The notes beneath the pieces were generated by a model. That model made no database searches. It was not told the DNA's origin and saw nothing but the letters and a program-made list of their open reading frames with translations. From NCBI GenBank assembly GCA_945861605.1, contig CAMAVG010000001.1, forward strand, positions 1 to 37,169: a DNA stretch of 37,169 bases, read 5' to 3'. Positions 7,934 to 16,600 of this stretch are shown here, piece after piece. This DNA is from Rickettsia typhi (lineage in GTDB: Bacteria > Pseudomonadota > Alphaproteobacteria > Rickettsiales > Deianiraeaceae). A program made the translations under genes and the position numbers. Each line of letters starts with the position of its first letter. Position 1 is the stretch's first letter.

Positions 7934-8686
7934 TTAGTTGATAGGTTTTTTTACATAAGTTGAAATATCAACGCCTGTTGCTTTCATTCCGTCTTGAATT
8001 CCTTTGAGAATTGCTTCGGAGGCAAGGCGAAGGTAGAGATCGGAAGCTTTTGTTGAGTCGTCATTTCCGGGAATTACTAGGTCAACGCCGGCAGGATCGG
8101 TGTTTGTATCAACAACAGCGATGGTACGAATGCCCATTCTGTTTGCTTCCTTGATCGCGATTTGTTCGTGTTGAGCGTCGATTACAAAAATAGCATCAGG
8201 TTTTCCGTTTAATTGACGAATTCCACCGATGTTTTTTTCGAGTTTTTCCATGTTGCGTGTCATTCCCATGAGCTCGTTTTTTGTGTATTTAAGAGAGTCT
8301 TCGCGGATTTTCTTTTCGTAATCTTCAAGGGTTTTGATTGAAGAGAAAATTGTTTTCCAGTTGGTAAGAGTACCGCCGAGCCATCTGTGGTTGATGTAGT
8401 ACTGACCGCATTCGATAGCGTATTTTTTCACAAGTTTTGAACATTGTGGCTTTGTTCCAACGAAGAGGACTTTTTTGTTTTGTCTTCCAAGGTGGTAAAG
8501 TTCTGAAAGTGCACGGTTCAGGTTGTGGTAGGTTTTGATGAGGTCGATTATGTAGATTCCTTCTGATTCGCCGTAAATGTACGGTTTCATTTTAGGGTTC
8601 CAAAACTGTGTTTTGTGACCATAATGCACGGAGGCATCAAATAAGTCCTTTATTTCAAAAGCTGAACTATGTTCTTGTTTTGCCAT
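7934..8686 (-). CDS. rpsB: 30S ribosomal protein S2
   Basis: A 250-residue S2, which sits between head and body of the small subunit. Hallmarks include DASVHYGHKTQFWNPKM near the start, YYINHRWLGGTLTNWKTI at about residues 88-105, and PDAIFVIDAQHEQIAIKEA with GIRTIAVVDTNTDP further on. Length is normal. tsf, the usual next gene, is missing and gcvPB follows instead, a sign of rearrangement. Confidence 0.98.
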   Translation of the reverse strand: MAKQEHSSAFEIKDLFDASVHYGHKTQFWNPKMKPYIYGESEGIYIIDLIKTYHNLNRALSELYHLGRQNKKVLFVGTKPQCSKLVKKYAIECGQYYINHRWLGGTLTNWKTIFSSIKTLEDYEKKIREDSLKYTKNELMGMTRNMEKLEKNIGGIRQLNGKPDAIFVIDAQHEQIAIKEANRMGIRTIAVVDTNTDPAGVDLVIPGNDDSTKASDLYLRLASEAILKGIQDGMKATGVDISTYVKKPIN

Positions 8687-8695
8687 TTATCTCAA

Positions 8696-8724
8696 ATATA
8701 ATTTTATAACCCAATTAAACGCAA
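8696..8724 (-). promoter_or_regulatory. promoter of rpsB
   Basis: On the minus strand a -35 box TTGCGT (8724-8719), a 17-base spacer and a -10 box TTATAT (8701-8696) sit shortly before the rpsB ATG at 8686, leaving a very short leader. Confidence 0.5.
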
Positions 8725-8753
8725 GTTTTTATTTTGCAAGATTTTTTTCACTT

Positions 8754-10553
8754 TTATTTGAAAAAACATTCTTGTTCAAGCAAAATGGAGTTTTTCCCGT
8801 GGGAAATGAAGGAGTCAGGAATTGTTTTGATTGCAATATTGTGTGTTGGAATATGGTTTTTGACGCATTCTTCGATAATAATTGAAGCCATGCCGCCTGT
8901 GGAATTTTCGTCCCATATTTCGATAATTTCTGCTTCCTGAATGTGTTTGAGGAGGGTTAAATCCAATGGTTTGATGAAGAACGGGTCGATTATTGTGTAA
9001 TCATGGAATTTTTCCATTTTGAGGGTTGTGCTGATCATCCTGCCGGAGGTTATGAGTAATTTGTTGTTTTGTTTTTGCTGGATTACAGTCAATTTGTGTG
9101 GTGTATATTGAACTTCTGGCAGGTTTTCAGGAATATTTTCGGGCAAATTTTCCTTTGGAATGCGAATGAATAGCGGTTTTTTTAAATTTTTTGCGTAATT
9201 CATTGCACAGTCAATGCTTGGTTTCAAAAATGTGTTGCAAATTTCGACATTTGGAATGATTCGCATGAACCCGATATCGAAAATGCCGTGGTGGGTGGGA
9301 CCATCTTCCCCTGTAAGACCCGACCTGTCAATTACAAAACAAATGGGAAGTTCTTGGAGGGCGACATCGTGGATTAGTTGGTCGTAAGAGCGTTGCAGAA
9401 ATGTGGAATAAATGAAGCAAAATGGCTTGAGACCAGCCTTGGATTGCCCTGCGGAGAATGTTACGGCGTGTTGTTCGGCGATGCCAACATCAAAAAAGCG
9501 ATTCGGAAATGCGTTTGCGAAGTTTTCAAGTGCAGAACCTTGTTTCATTGCGGGGGTGATTGCGGTGATTTTTTCATCAAGTTTTGCAATTTCAACAAGG
9601 GAATTTGAGACATATTGGCTGAGAGAAACCCCAGTGGAACTTGATTGATTGCCCGTTTCAACATTGAAGGGTTTGACGCCGTGGTACTTATCGTCGGCGT
9701 TTTCGGCGTGTGTGTAGCCTTTGCCTTTTTTGGTTATGATGTGTAATAAAACGGGTTTTGTTGCATTTTTTTTTATTATTTCAAGAATGTCAACGAGGGT
9801 TTTGATGTCGTGACCATCAACAGGACCAATGTATTCGTAGCCCAATTCTTCGAAAAAGTTCCCACCGCTGACGATTCCCTTGAATGCTTTTTGGGTTTTG
9901 GCACAGAGTTTGAAGAATTTTTGCGGGAAGTTTGAGAGAAGCTTTTTGCTTACGGCTTTGATGCTTTGGTAGCCGTGGCTCATGTAAAGTTTGGGAAGAT
10001 AGCGGCTGATTGCTCCCGTTGGTGGGGAGATTGACATGTCGTTATCGTTTAGAATTGTGATAAAGTTTCGATTGGCGTGGTCAATGTTGTTCATTGCTTC
10101 GAAAACCATGCCTGCGGAAATGGCACCATCGCCAATTATTGAAATTGTGAAGTTGTTTTGGTTGCGAAGTTTGTTTGCAGATGCCATTCCAATTCCAAGT
10201 GAAACGGAGGTTGAGCTGTGACCGGCGAAGAATGGATCGTGAATTGATTCCTTTGGGTTGGTGAAGCCGGAGAGTCCTCCAAATGAGCGAATTGTGTGGA
10301 AGTTTTGCATTCTTTCCGTGAGGATTTTGTGTGCGTAGCTTTGGTGTCCGATATCCCAGATTATGGAATCGAGTGGGGAGTTGAAGCAGTAGTGCAAGGC
10401 AACGGTTAGTTCAATAACACCAAGGGAGGCACCTAAATGACCGCCGGTTTTCGAAACTTGCTGAATAATAAATTGACGCACTTCAAGGCAAAGTGGTTCG
10501 AGTTGTGCCTTTGAAAGGTTTTTAAGATTCCGAGAATTAATATCTTCAAGCAT
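8754..10553 (-). CDS. dxs: 1-deoxy-D-xylulose-5-phosphate synthase
   Basis: A 599-residue thiamine-diphosphate enzyme that joins pyruvate and glyceraldehyde 3-phosphate in the first step of the MEP isoprenoid pathway. Visible motifs: GHLGASLGVIELTVALH at about residues 38-54, the ThDP-binding SIIGDGAISAGMVFEAMNN with the NDN of ILNDNDMSIS, and in the second domain DVGIAEQHAVTFSAG (catalytic Glu) and DRSGLTGEDGPTHHG. The length is a little below E. coli Dxs (620), with no domain missing. It shares a 147-base divergent region with psd. Confidence 0.97.
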   Translation of the reverse strand: MLEDINSRNLKNLSKAQLEPLCLEVRQFIIQQVSKTGGHLGASLGVIELTVALHYCFNSPLDSIIWDIGHQSYAHKILTERMQNFHTIRSFGGLSGFTNPKESIHDPFFAGHSSTSVSLGIGMASANKLRNQNNFTISIIGDGAISAGMVFEAMNNIDHANRNFITILNDNDMSISPPTGAISRYLPKLYMSHGYQSIKAVSKKLLSNFPQKFFKLCAKTQKAFKGIVSGGNFFEELGYEYIGPVDGHDIKTLVDILEIIKKNATKPVLLHIITKKGKGYTHAENADDKYHGVKPFNVETGNQSSSTGVSLSQYVSNSLVEIAKLDEKITAITPAMKQGSALENFANAFPNRFFDVGIAEQHAVTFSAGQSKAGLKPFCFIYSTFLQRSYDQLIHDVALQELPICFVIDRSGLTGEDGPTHHGIFDIGFMRIIPNVEICNTFLKPSIDCAMNYAKNLKKPLFIRIPKENLPENIPENLPEVQYTPHKLTVIQQKQNNKLLITSGRMISTTLKMEKFHDYTIIDPFFIKPLDLTLLKHIQEAEIIEIWDENSTGGMASIIIEECVKNHIPTHNIAIKTIPDSFISHGKNSILLEQECFFK

Positions 10554-10575
10554 TTGTGCTGTTTTGTTTGGAGTA

Positions 10576-10603
10576 TTTATAATAAGTGAAAAACAAAAAG
10601 CAA
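10576..10603 (-). promoter_or_regulatory. promoter of dxs
   Basis: On the minus strand, TTGCTT (10603-10598), a 16-base spacer and TATAAA (10581-10576) lie 23 bases before the dxs start codon. Confidence 0.5.
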
Positions 10604-10649
10604 ATTATTTTTTTTATGATTATTCGTTTTTTGGGAAAAATCAAAAATC

Positions 10650-10678
10650 TTGACAACTAAAATTTACATTATTAATGT
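10650..10678 (+). promoter_or_regulatory. promoter of psd-dnaG
   Basis: A consensus -35 TTGACA (10650-10655), exactly 17 bases, then TAATGT (10673-10678), about 22 bases before the psd ATG at 10701. An open reading frame can be extended back to a TTG at 10650, but that TTG is the -35 box itself, which argues for the downstream start. Confidence 0.65.
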
Positions 10679-10700
10679 TTTGGAAATAATTACTGTGTTT

Positions 10701-11450
10701 ATGTCTGAAAATGGTGCGTCTCAAGTTCAATCCGCAAATGAAACAGAAGGTGTTTTGGCGGTTATTAAAAAGCTTTTCAGTGGCTCCGTTATGTTCGTGT
10801 TGGATGGTGTGCGGAATACTCACAAAGAAGGGCATATTTTCATTCTAATTGGCATAATTCTGACGCTTTTCGCCTATTCGCTCACAACATTTCTTGGGAA
10901 TATTTTCCTTGTGATAACCGTTTGGTGTGTGTGCTTTTTTCGTGATCCTGAACGCGTAATCCCACAACAAGCCGGAATTTTTGTTGCCCCTGCCGATGGC
11001 ATAATCACAGGTGTAATCGAAAACGAATATCTTCCCGAAGAACTTGGTGTTCATTCCGATGAAAAATTCACAAGAGTCTCAATCTTCCTCAATGTTTTCA
11101 ATGTGCATGTGAACAGAATTCCCGCAAAAGGAACAATTGAAAAGGTTTGCTATGTTCCGGGGAAATTCCTTAATGCTTCGATTGATAAATCTAGCAAAGA
11201 AAACGAACGAAATGTTTTACTCCTCAAAAATGAAGATGGCGAAACTTTTGCCGTGACACAAATCGCAGGGTTAATCGCCCGTCGAATCGTTTCCTATGCA
11301 ACACAAGGGGCGAATTACCAACGCGGCGAACGCTATGGAATTATCCGCTTTGGTTCAAGAGTCGATGTCTTCGTGCCTGCGAATTACAAAGTTTCCGTCC
11401 TGCTTGGGCAAACAATGGTTGGCGGCGAAACTGTAATTGCGTCAAAGTAA
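10701..11450 (+). CDS. psd: phosphatidylserine decarboxylase proenzyme
   Basis: A 249-residue enzyme that turns phosphatidylserine into phosphatidylethanolamine at the inner membrane. It is a self-cleaving proenzyme: the Gly-Ser in IIRFGSRVDVFVP near the C terminus is the expected cleavage site, creating the pyruvoyl group on the serine. Two hydrophobic segments (GHIFILIGIILTLFAYSL and IFLVITVWCVCFF, about residues 45-75) anchor it, followed by FRDPERVIPQQAGIFVAPADG, typical of the short archaeal/rickettsial-type enzymes. The start is set at ATG 10701 because a promoter overlaps the upstream extension. dnaG follows after 5 bases. pssA, often adjacent, is absent. Confidence 0.92.
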   Translation: MSENGASQVQSANETEGVLAVIKKLFSGSVMFVLDGVRNTHKEGHIFILIGIILTLFAYSLTTFLGNIFLVITVWCVCFFRDPERVIPQQAGIFVAPADGIITGVIENEYLPEELGVHSDEKFTRVSIFLNVFNVHVNRIPAKGTIEKVCYVPGKFLNASIDKSSKENERNVLLLKNEDGETFAVTQIAGLIARRIVSYATQGANYQRGERYGIIRFGSRVDVFVPANYKVSVLLGQTMVGGETVIASK

Positions 11451-11455
11451 ATTAA

Positions 11456-13123
11456 ATGAACGAGTACTTCATTCGTGAACTTAAAAGCAAAATTACACTT
11501 TCCGACCTCCTCTCACGCTATATAAAAGTCACGAAAAAAGGCGGGAATTACCTTGCCTTGTGTCCTTTTCATGGGGAAAAAACGCCTTCTTTCAACATTG
11601 ATAACAACCGCGGGGCGTATCACTGTTTTGGCTGTAATGCAAGTGGGGACGCCATTTCCTTCATGCAGGAACACCTTTCGATGACATTCCCCGACGCCCT
11701 CAAGGAACTCTGTCTTTACGCCGGCGTTGAAATGCCACAACAAACTGTGCAATCTGCGGAAAGGACTGCGGCGATTAAAAAATCGCTCGATATCCTTGAA
11801 CACGCGATGGAATTCATGCGAAAAAATCTTCAAAATAACGCAAATGCAATGCGATATCTGAAATCTCGCTCAATTTCGCAAGAAACAATTGCAGATTTCA
11901 AAATTGGCTTTGGTGGTGTGGAAAAATCCTCACTTTTTAAGGAGTTACAAAAGGGATTTAGTGAGTCCGAGATTGAGAAATCAGGGCTTTGCATCAAAAC
12001 AAATTATGGAATGCTCGACCGCTTCCACAACCGCATAATTTTCCCAATTTTGTCGCATTCAGGTGCTGTGATCGGCTTTTCAGGGCGAATTTTCAACGGC
12101 GAAAAAGACACCGCAAAGTATGTCAATTCCCCTGAAACGGAGCTTTTCAAAAAGTCGCAAGTCCTTTATAATTTCCATAATGCGAGGAAATCCAAAGAAA
12201 AATTTGCGATAGTCTGCGAAGGATTTATGGATGTCATCGCGTTCCACAAAGATGGCATTACAAACGCTGTAGCCCAAATGGGGACTGCATTCACACGCGA
12301 ACACCTGCTTGCACTTTCATCGCGATTTGAAGAAATTTCGTTCTGCCTTGATTCCGATAACGCAGGCATTCTTTCGCAAAAAAGGGTGATAGAAATGCTA
12401 TTTGAAATTGTAAATGCGGAAAAAGTTTTCAGTTTTCTCGCACTCGTTGGCGAAAAAGACCCCGATGAGTTTTTGCTCAAAAATGGCACAGGTTCGCTGA
12501 AATCAAGCGTTGAAAAGCGGATTTTACTTCACGAACACGCGTGGAATTTGTGGACGAACGGCATTGATTTCCAAAACCCGATGGAAATGGTCAAGCTTGA
12601 GGGTCACATTACGGCTATTTTGGGCAAAAACCCTGTTCCGTCGGTGCAAAAACACTACGATCACTTCTTCAAAAACAAAATTTATCAATCAAAATTCATC
12701 AAAAAGCAGAAAAAAACGATCGCAGTTCATACTCAAAACGAGAAATTCCCACGCAATGAGGCGACTGCTCTTGCGTTTTTATACCAAAATTTCAACACAG
12801 TTCAGGAAACCGCAGACGACCTTGAAATGAAGTTCAAAACGCCTGAAATCCGCGAACTTGTGGAGAGGATTTTTGCGGGCGAGGATCTTTCTGAAGATAA
12901 AAACATGGAGGAGATTTTGAGCCAAAGCCTAGTTCCAGAACTTGAACCAGCCCAAATCCCTTACTACCACAAGCTTTTATACAATTCGCTTTTGCTGGAT
13001 GACATCGACGAAGAGTTGATCCAAAGCAGGCAAAATTTCGAAAAAATCGTCTTTCTTCACAAGGAAAAACAAAAAATTTTGAAGGAAATGGAGGAAATCA
13101 AGGCTTCTCTTTTCCCGCAATGA
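11456..13123 (+). CDS. dnaG: DNA primase
   Basis: A 555-residue primase that makes RNA primers for the replication fork. The N-terminal CHC2 zinc-binding motif is intact (CPFHGEKTPSFN then YHCFGCNASGDAISF, about residues 38-70). The TOPRIM core follows: FAIVCEGFMDVIAFHKDG with the catalytic Glu, and ISFCLDSDNAG with the Asp pair (about 248-305). The C-terminal helicase-interacting region is weakly conserved but present in length. The last 26 bases overlap the convergent SemiSWEET gene. Confidence 0.97.
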   Translation: MNEYFIRELKSKITLSDLLSRYIKVTKKGGNYLALCPFHGEKTPSFNIDNNRGAYHCFGCNASGDAISFMQEHLSMTFPDALKELCLYAGVEMPQQTVQSAERTAAIKKSLDILEHAMEFMRKNLQNNANAMRYLKSRSISQETIADFKIGFGGVEKSSLFKELQKGFSESEIEKSGLCIKTNYGMLDRFHNRIIFPILSHSGAVIGFSGRIFNGEKDTAKYVNSPETELFKKSQVLYNFHNARKSKEKFAIVCEGFMDVIAFHKDGITNAVAQMGTAFTREHLLALSSRFEEISFCLDSDNAGILSQKRVIEMLFEIVNAEKVFSFLALVGEKDPDEFLLKNGTGSLKSSVEKRILLHEHAWNLWTNGIDFQNPMEMVKLEGHITAILGKNPVPSVQKHYDHFFKNKIYQSKFIKKQKKTIAVHTQNEKFPRNEATALAFLYQNFNTVQETADDLEMKFKTPEIRELVERIFAGEDLSEDKNMEEILSQSLVPELEPAQIPYYHKLLYNSLLLDDIDEELIQSRQNFEKIVFLHKEKQKILKEMEEIKASLFPQ

Positions 13124-13370
13124 CATTCCGCAGTTTGTAAAATAACACCGTTGAAGCGAAGATTAGCGTGAAAAAATTCGCGTAAAGAAGGGCGAAATCG
13201 TGCTTTAAAATTGCGTAAATCAGCCACAAAACAATGCCGATGTTCACGAAAATGAAGTAAAGCAGCGAAATTCCGTTGGTGCTTTTGGTTTTGATGGTTT
13301 TCCAGACCTGTGGAATGAAGCAAAATGTTGTGAAAGAGCCTGCAACGAAGCCGAGAATATCAATGTTCAT
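13098..13370 (-). CDS. SemiSWEET-type sugar transporter
   Basis: A 90-residue protein with three transmembrane helices (about residues 5-24, 36-55 and 62-81), the size and layout of a SemiSWEET, which dimerises to pass small sugars across the inner membrane. The PQ-loop signature is seen as FIPQVWKTIKTKSTNGIS (about residues 18-35), which closely fits the family pattern P-Q-x3-x2-K-x-K-S. It overlaps the end of dnaG tail to tail and overlaps the upstream xseB-like gene by four bases (ATGA), so it is probably translated from the asmA-like/xseB mRNA. The substrate is unknown. Confidence 0.88.
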   Translation of the reverse strand: MNIDILGFVAGSFTTFCFIPQVWKTIKTKSTNGISLLYFIFVNIGIVLWLIYAILKHDFALLYANFFTLIFASTVLFYKLRNVIAGKEKP

Positions 13371-13597
13371 AACGATTTATTTTGAGAATTAATTTCAATA
13401 ATTGAGTTTTCGATGGCGGATATGTCGTTTTTGCATTGTTGAATTATTTGGTGTGCGGTTTTGTAGACTGAAACAATTTCGTTGATGGAGATTTCGCCTG
13501 CAATTTTTTTTGCAATTTGTTCAAGTTGTGCGATATTTTGTTCCAAAGATGCCGATTCAGATGGGCTTTCTGTGGGTTTTTCTGTCTTTTTTGCCAT
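13367..13597 (-). CDS. xseB: probable exodeoxyribonuclease VII small subunit
   Basis: A 76-residue helical protein. The stretch SLEQNIAQLEQIAKKIAGE, then VYKTAHQIIQQCKNDISAIE, follows the XseB pattern (L-x2-LE-x-IV-x2-L, then Y-x2-G-x2-L-x2-C-x3-L-x3-E), although the canonical SLEESL-type turn is replaced by ISINEI. XseB subunits bind XseA to form exonuclease VII. A charged, Pro/Ser-rich N-terminal tail of about 16 residues is extra. xseA is not in the window. Similarity is by pattern only; another small coiled-coil protein is possible. Confidence 0.55.
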   Translation of the reverse strand: MAKKTEKPTESPSESASLEQNIAQLEQIAKKIAGEISINEIVSVYKTAHQIIQQCKNDISAIENSIIEINSQNKSL

Positions 13598-13602
13598 ATT
13601 AT

Positions 13603-16600
13603 TTACGATGAAAATGTTGTTCTGCGATAGCTTGTGTACTTGTTGATTTGTGAGAGATCGTTGGTGATTTCACAGGCTTCGTCTGTTTTTTTGATTTTGC
13701 TGGAAATGTATAATTTCATGACTTCCTTCAATCCTTTGTTGATGTCAAGGGCGGGAATGGCAAATTTGGCGATTATCTCAATTGTGGATTTGTTTTGTTC
13801 GCCAATTGTGAGGTTTCCGTAGCATACGCCGGCGGAATATGCGGTTTTGATGGTGCAGTCTTCGATTGCGAATGTTTTGTCGTTGCCGTTGAGGGAGAAA
13901 ATGAAGTTTGCTTTGGTTTTTGTGTCCTGTTCGAATGCGATTTTGAGGTAGTCGGTATCAAGTGCGGAAAGGTTTTTGTGGGCTTTTAAAAGATGTTGGG
14001 AGATGAAATCAAGGTTTAATTTTGAAAAATATGCTTCCTGAACGACGAATTTGGTTGTAAGTTTGAGTGTATTGAGGAATTCGGTGTATGTTGTTCCGCT
14101 GAATGAGACTGAGCCGCCGCCGTAAATCGCACCGCCGATGTCGGTTTGAAATGGGAGGATTGTTTTGAATTCCTCGATTGGGGCGTTGATTATCGTTGTT
14201 TGGAGGTTGAAAACTGGGATGCTGCGGCGGAGGTCGATTGTGCCGGAAAGCTTGCCTGAAAGGGGCTTTTCTGCGTTTGTGACGATTGAAGAAAATTGTG
14301 TTTCGGGGATTGTAAGAACCCCTTGCTTGAGGATGCCGAGAAGTTCGATTTTTTCGAATGGTTTGCCGAGGATCTGCGATTTTATGAGGGTGAAGTCGAT
14401 GTTTCCGTCAATTTTTTCGAAAGATGGGTATGATATGGTGTTTTTGTCGAATATGTTGCGAATGATGTTGTAGAATTTTTGCATGCTTTCAACATTTTGG
14501 ACGATTGTTTTGGAGTGAATGGTTGGTATGTTTTGTTGGATGTTGATAATCGTGGAGTTGGTGAGGGTGAAATCGGTAGTGTTGATATCAACGCTGTAGG
14601 TGATGGTGTCTTTTTGTGTGTCTTTTGTGATTGTGCCTTGGGTGATGGTGGTATCTTTGAATTTGGAGTTGATAATATTGAGGACTTTGCCGGTGTTTTG
14701 TGCGTTTTCGTTTATGACGCTCTGGAAGATTGTCATGCCTTGTGGTGTGGATATTCCGTCGATTTTGAGGTTGTTGAGGTCGGTGTTTGATATCGTGATG
14801 TTGCGAAATGATGATGGTGTGGTGTTTTCGGAGAAATGCTCCGTGAATTGTGTGGAACCTTGGAGGGAGAGGGTGTCTTGAATTTCGATTGAGACAGTGT
14901 TGATGGTTGTGGAGGGGGCTTTGTGAACGATTGAAAGGTTGACTGTGCTGGTTTCGTCTGTGATTGTTTTTGATATTTCGAAATCTGTGGCAAATTGTAC
15001 GATTTTGCTTACGATGTTTTTGTAATTGCCGTTGCCGGAGATCGAAATGTTGAGAATGCTCGTTGGATTGGATTGAATGTTGTTGATTGCACCGCTTGCT
15101 TCGATTTGAAGGTTTTCGCCGGCTTGAAGTTGGAGGGTGTGGAGGTCGATATTTTCTTTTGTGATGGTGAGGTTGGATTCGAGGTTTTTGAATAATGGTT
15201 CGTTTTGTGATGAAATATTTTTTGAGACGATTTTGATTTCAAGGGGCTTGGCTGGGTTTATGATGGAGAAAATGTTGAGGGCATGTGATTTGTTGATATT
15301 TTTTTTATTTTCCTCGGGTTTTTTGGTTTTTGTAATTGGGGGTGGTGTTTTGGTTTCGCCTATGATTTTTGATATAACTTCCGTTATGGAGATTGTTTCG
15401 AAGTTGACGGTTGCTTGGTAGGAATTTGGGGTTGTTTTGAGGGTGAAGAGTCCGATTGAATTGAGTGCGTTGATTTTCCCCTTGGAGACGCTGAATTCGT
15501 GATTGAGTGATGAGTGTTCGAAATCGAGTTGAATGGTGAGTTGTGGGAGGTTTTTGAGATATTGGGTGATTTTTGGTTTTCCGCCAAATATTGTGGTGAA
15601 TTCTTCGAGGTCGCTTATGATGAGTTCGATGTTGCCTTTGGTTTGGAAGTCTTTGGAGGCGGTGCCAAATGTTTTTTGTGTGCCGTTGATTGTGAAGTTG
15701 AATGATGGGGATTTGATTGTGGCTTCCAGTAAATGGTTGCTTTTGGTGTGGGAGTATTTGATTGTGATTGGTTTGGAGTTGGTGAGAATAGTCCCTGTGA
15801 TTGTGGATTTCTGTGGTGTATTGTGGATTTCGAGATGATCGATGGAGATGTTATCGATGATTTTGCCTTGTAGGTCTTCGACCGTGAGGGTGGTATCGGT
15901 GATTGTGATGTTTTCGAGCATTGGGGAGAACTCTTGATTGATGAGTTCGGTGAGTGTGTTTAGAATGTTGATATCATTTGTGCTTGTGATTTTGATGGTG
16001 GAATCGGATATTGTGAATGTTGCGTTTTTAAGATTGTGTTGGATGTTTGAGAACAACTTGGAGGAAAGTGATGTCGTTCCGTTGATTTCCATTGTGGTGG
16101 AATCGTTGAGTGCGATTTGCATTTGGGATTTGTGGAATATGAGTTTCTCGCGAATGGTGTATTGCATTTGTACGCCCTGTGTTTTTAGGATTTTGATTGT
16201 GCCGTTTTGAAATGTCGGAATGGATTTTGTGGTTATTCCAACTTGGCTTGCATAACCCCAAAGGGCTGAAATGAGGGCGAGTATTGCGATGAGAATGATT
16301 TTGGTTTTGTGGAAATCGATGTGATTTCCAAAAGTTTTTTTATTTTTTTTGATTGGTTTGTCAATTTTTGGTTTTTTGTGAGATATTTCCGGTTGTTCTT
16401 TGGGGCGAATCATTTGGGCGATTTTGCTACTTGTTGGTGTTTCTATGGGTGTTTCTTCTTCAGGCTCCTCTTCAAGGTTGAAGTCGTAGTCTTCGTCCGC
16501 AGCTTCCTCTTCGTTTTGTGGTTCCTCTTCAAGGTTGAAATCGTAGTCTGCATCATCAGATTCCTCTTCGTTTTGTGGTTCATCTTCAAGGTTGAAGTCG

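Noticed and set aside
10650..10700. Extended psd start at TTG 10650
   Set aside because: The TTG is part of a consensus TTGACA promoter box with a -10 17 bases on, and the added residues do not resemble the family.
14479..14790. Several plus-strand frames of 60-140 codons opposite the AsmA-like gene
   Set aside because: All are shadows of the 1201-codon minus-strand gene; none has motifs or start signals.
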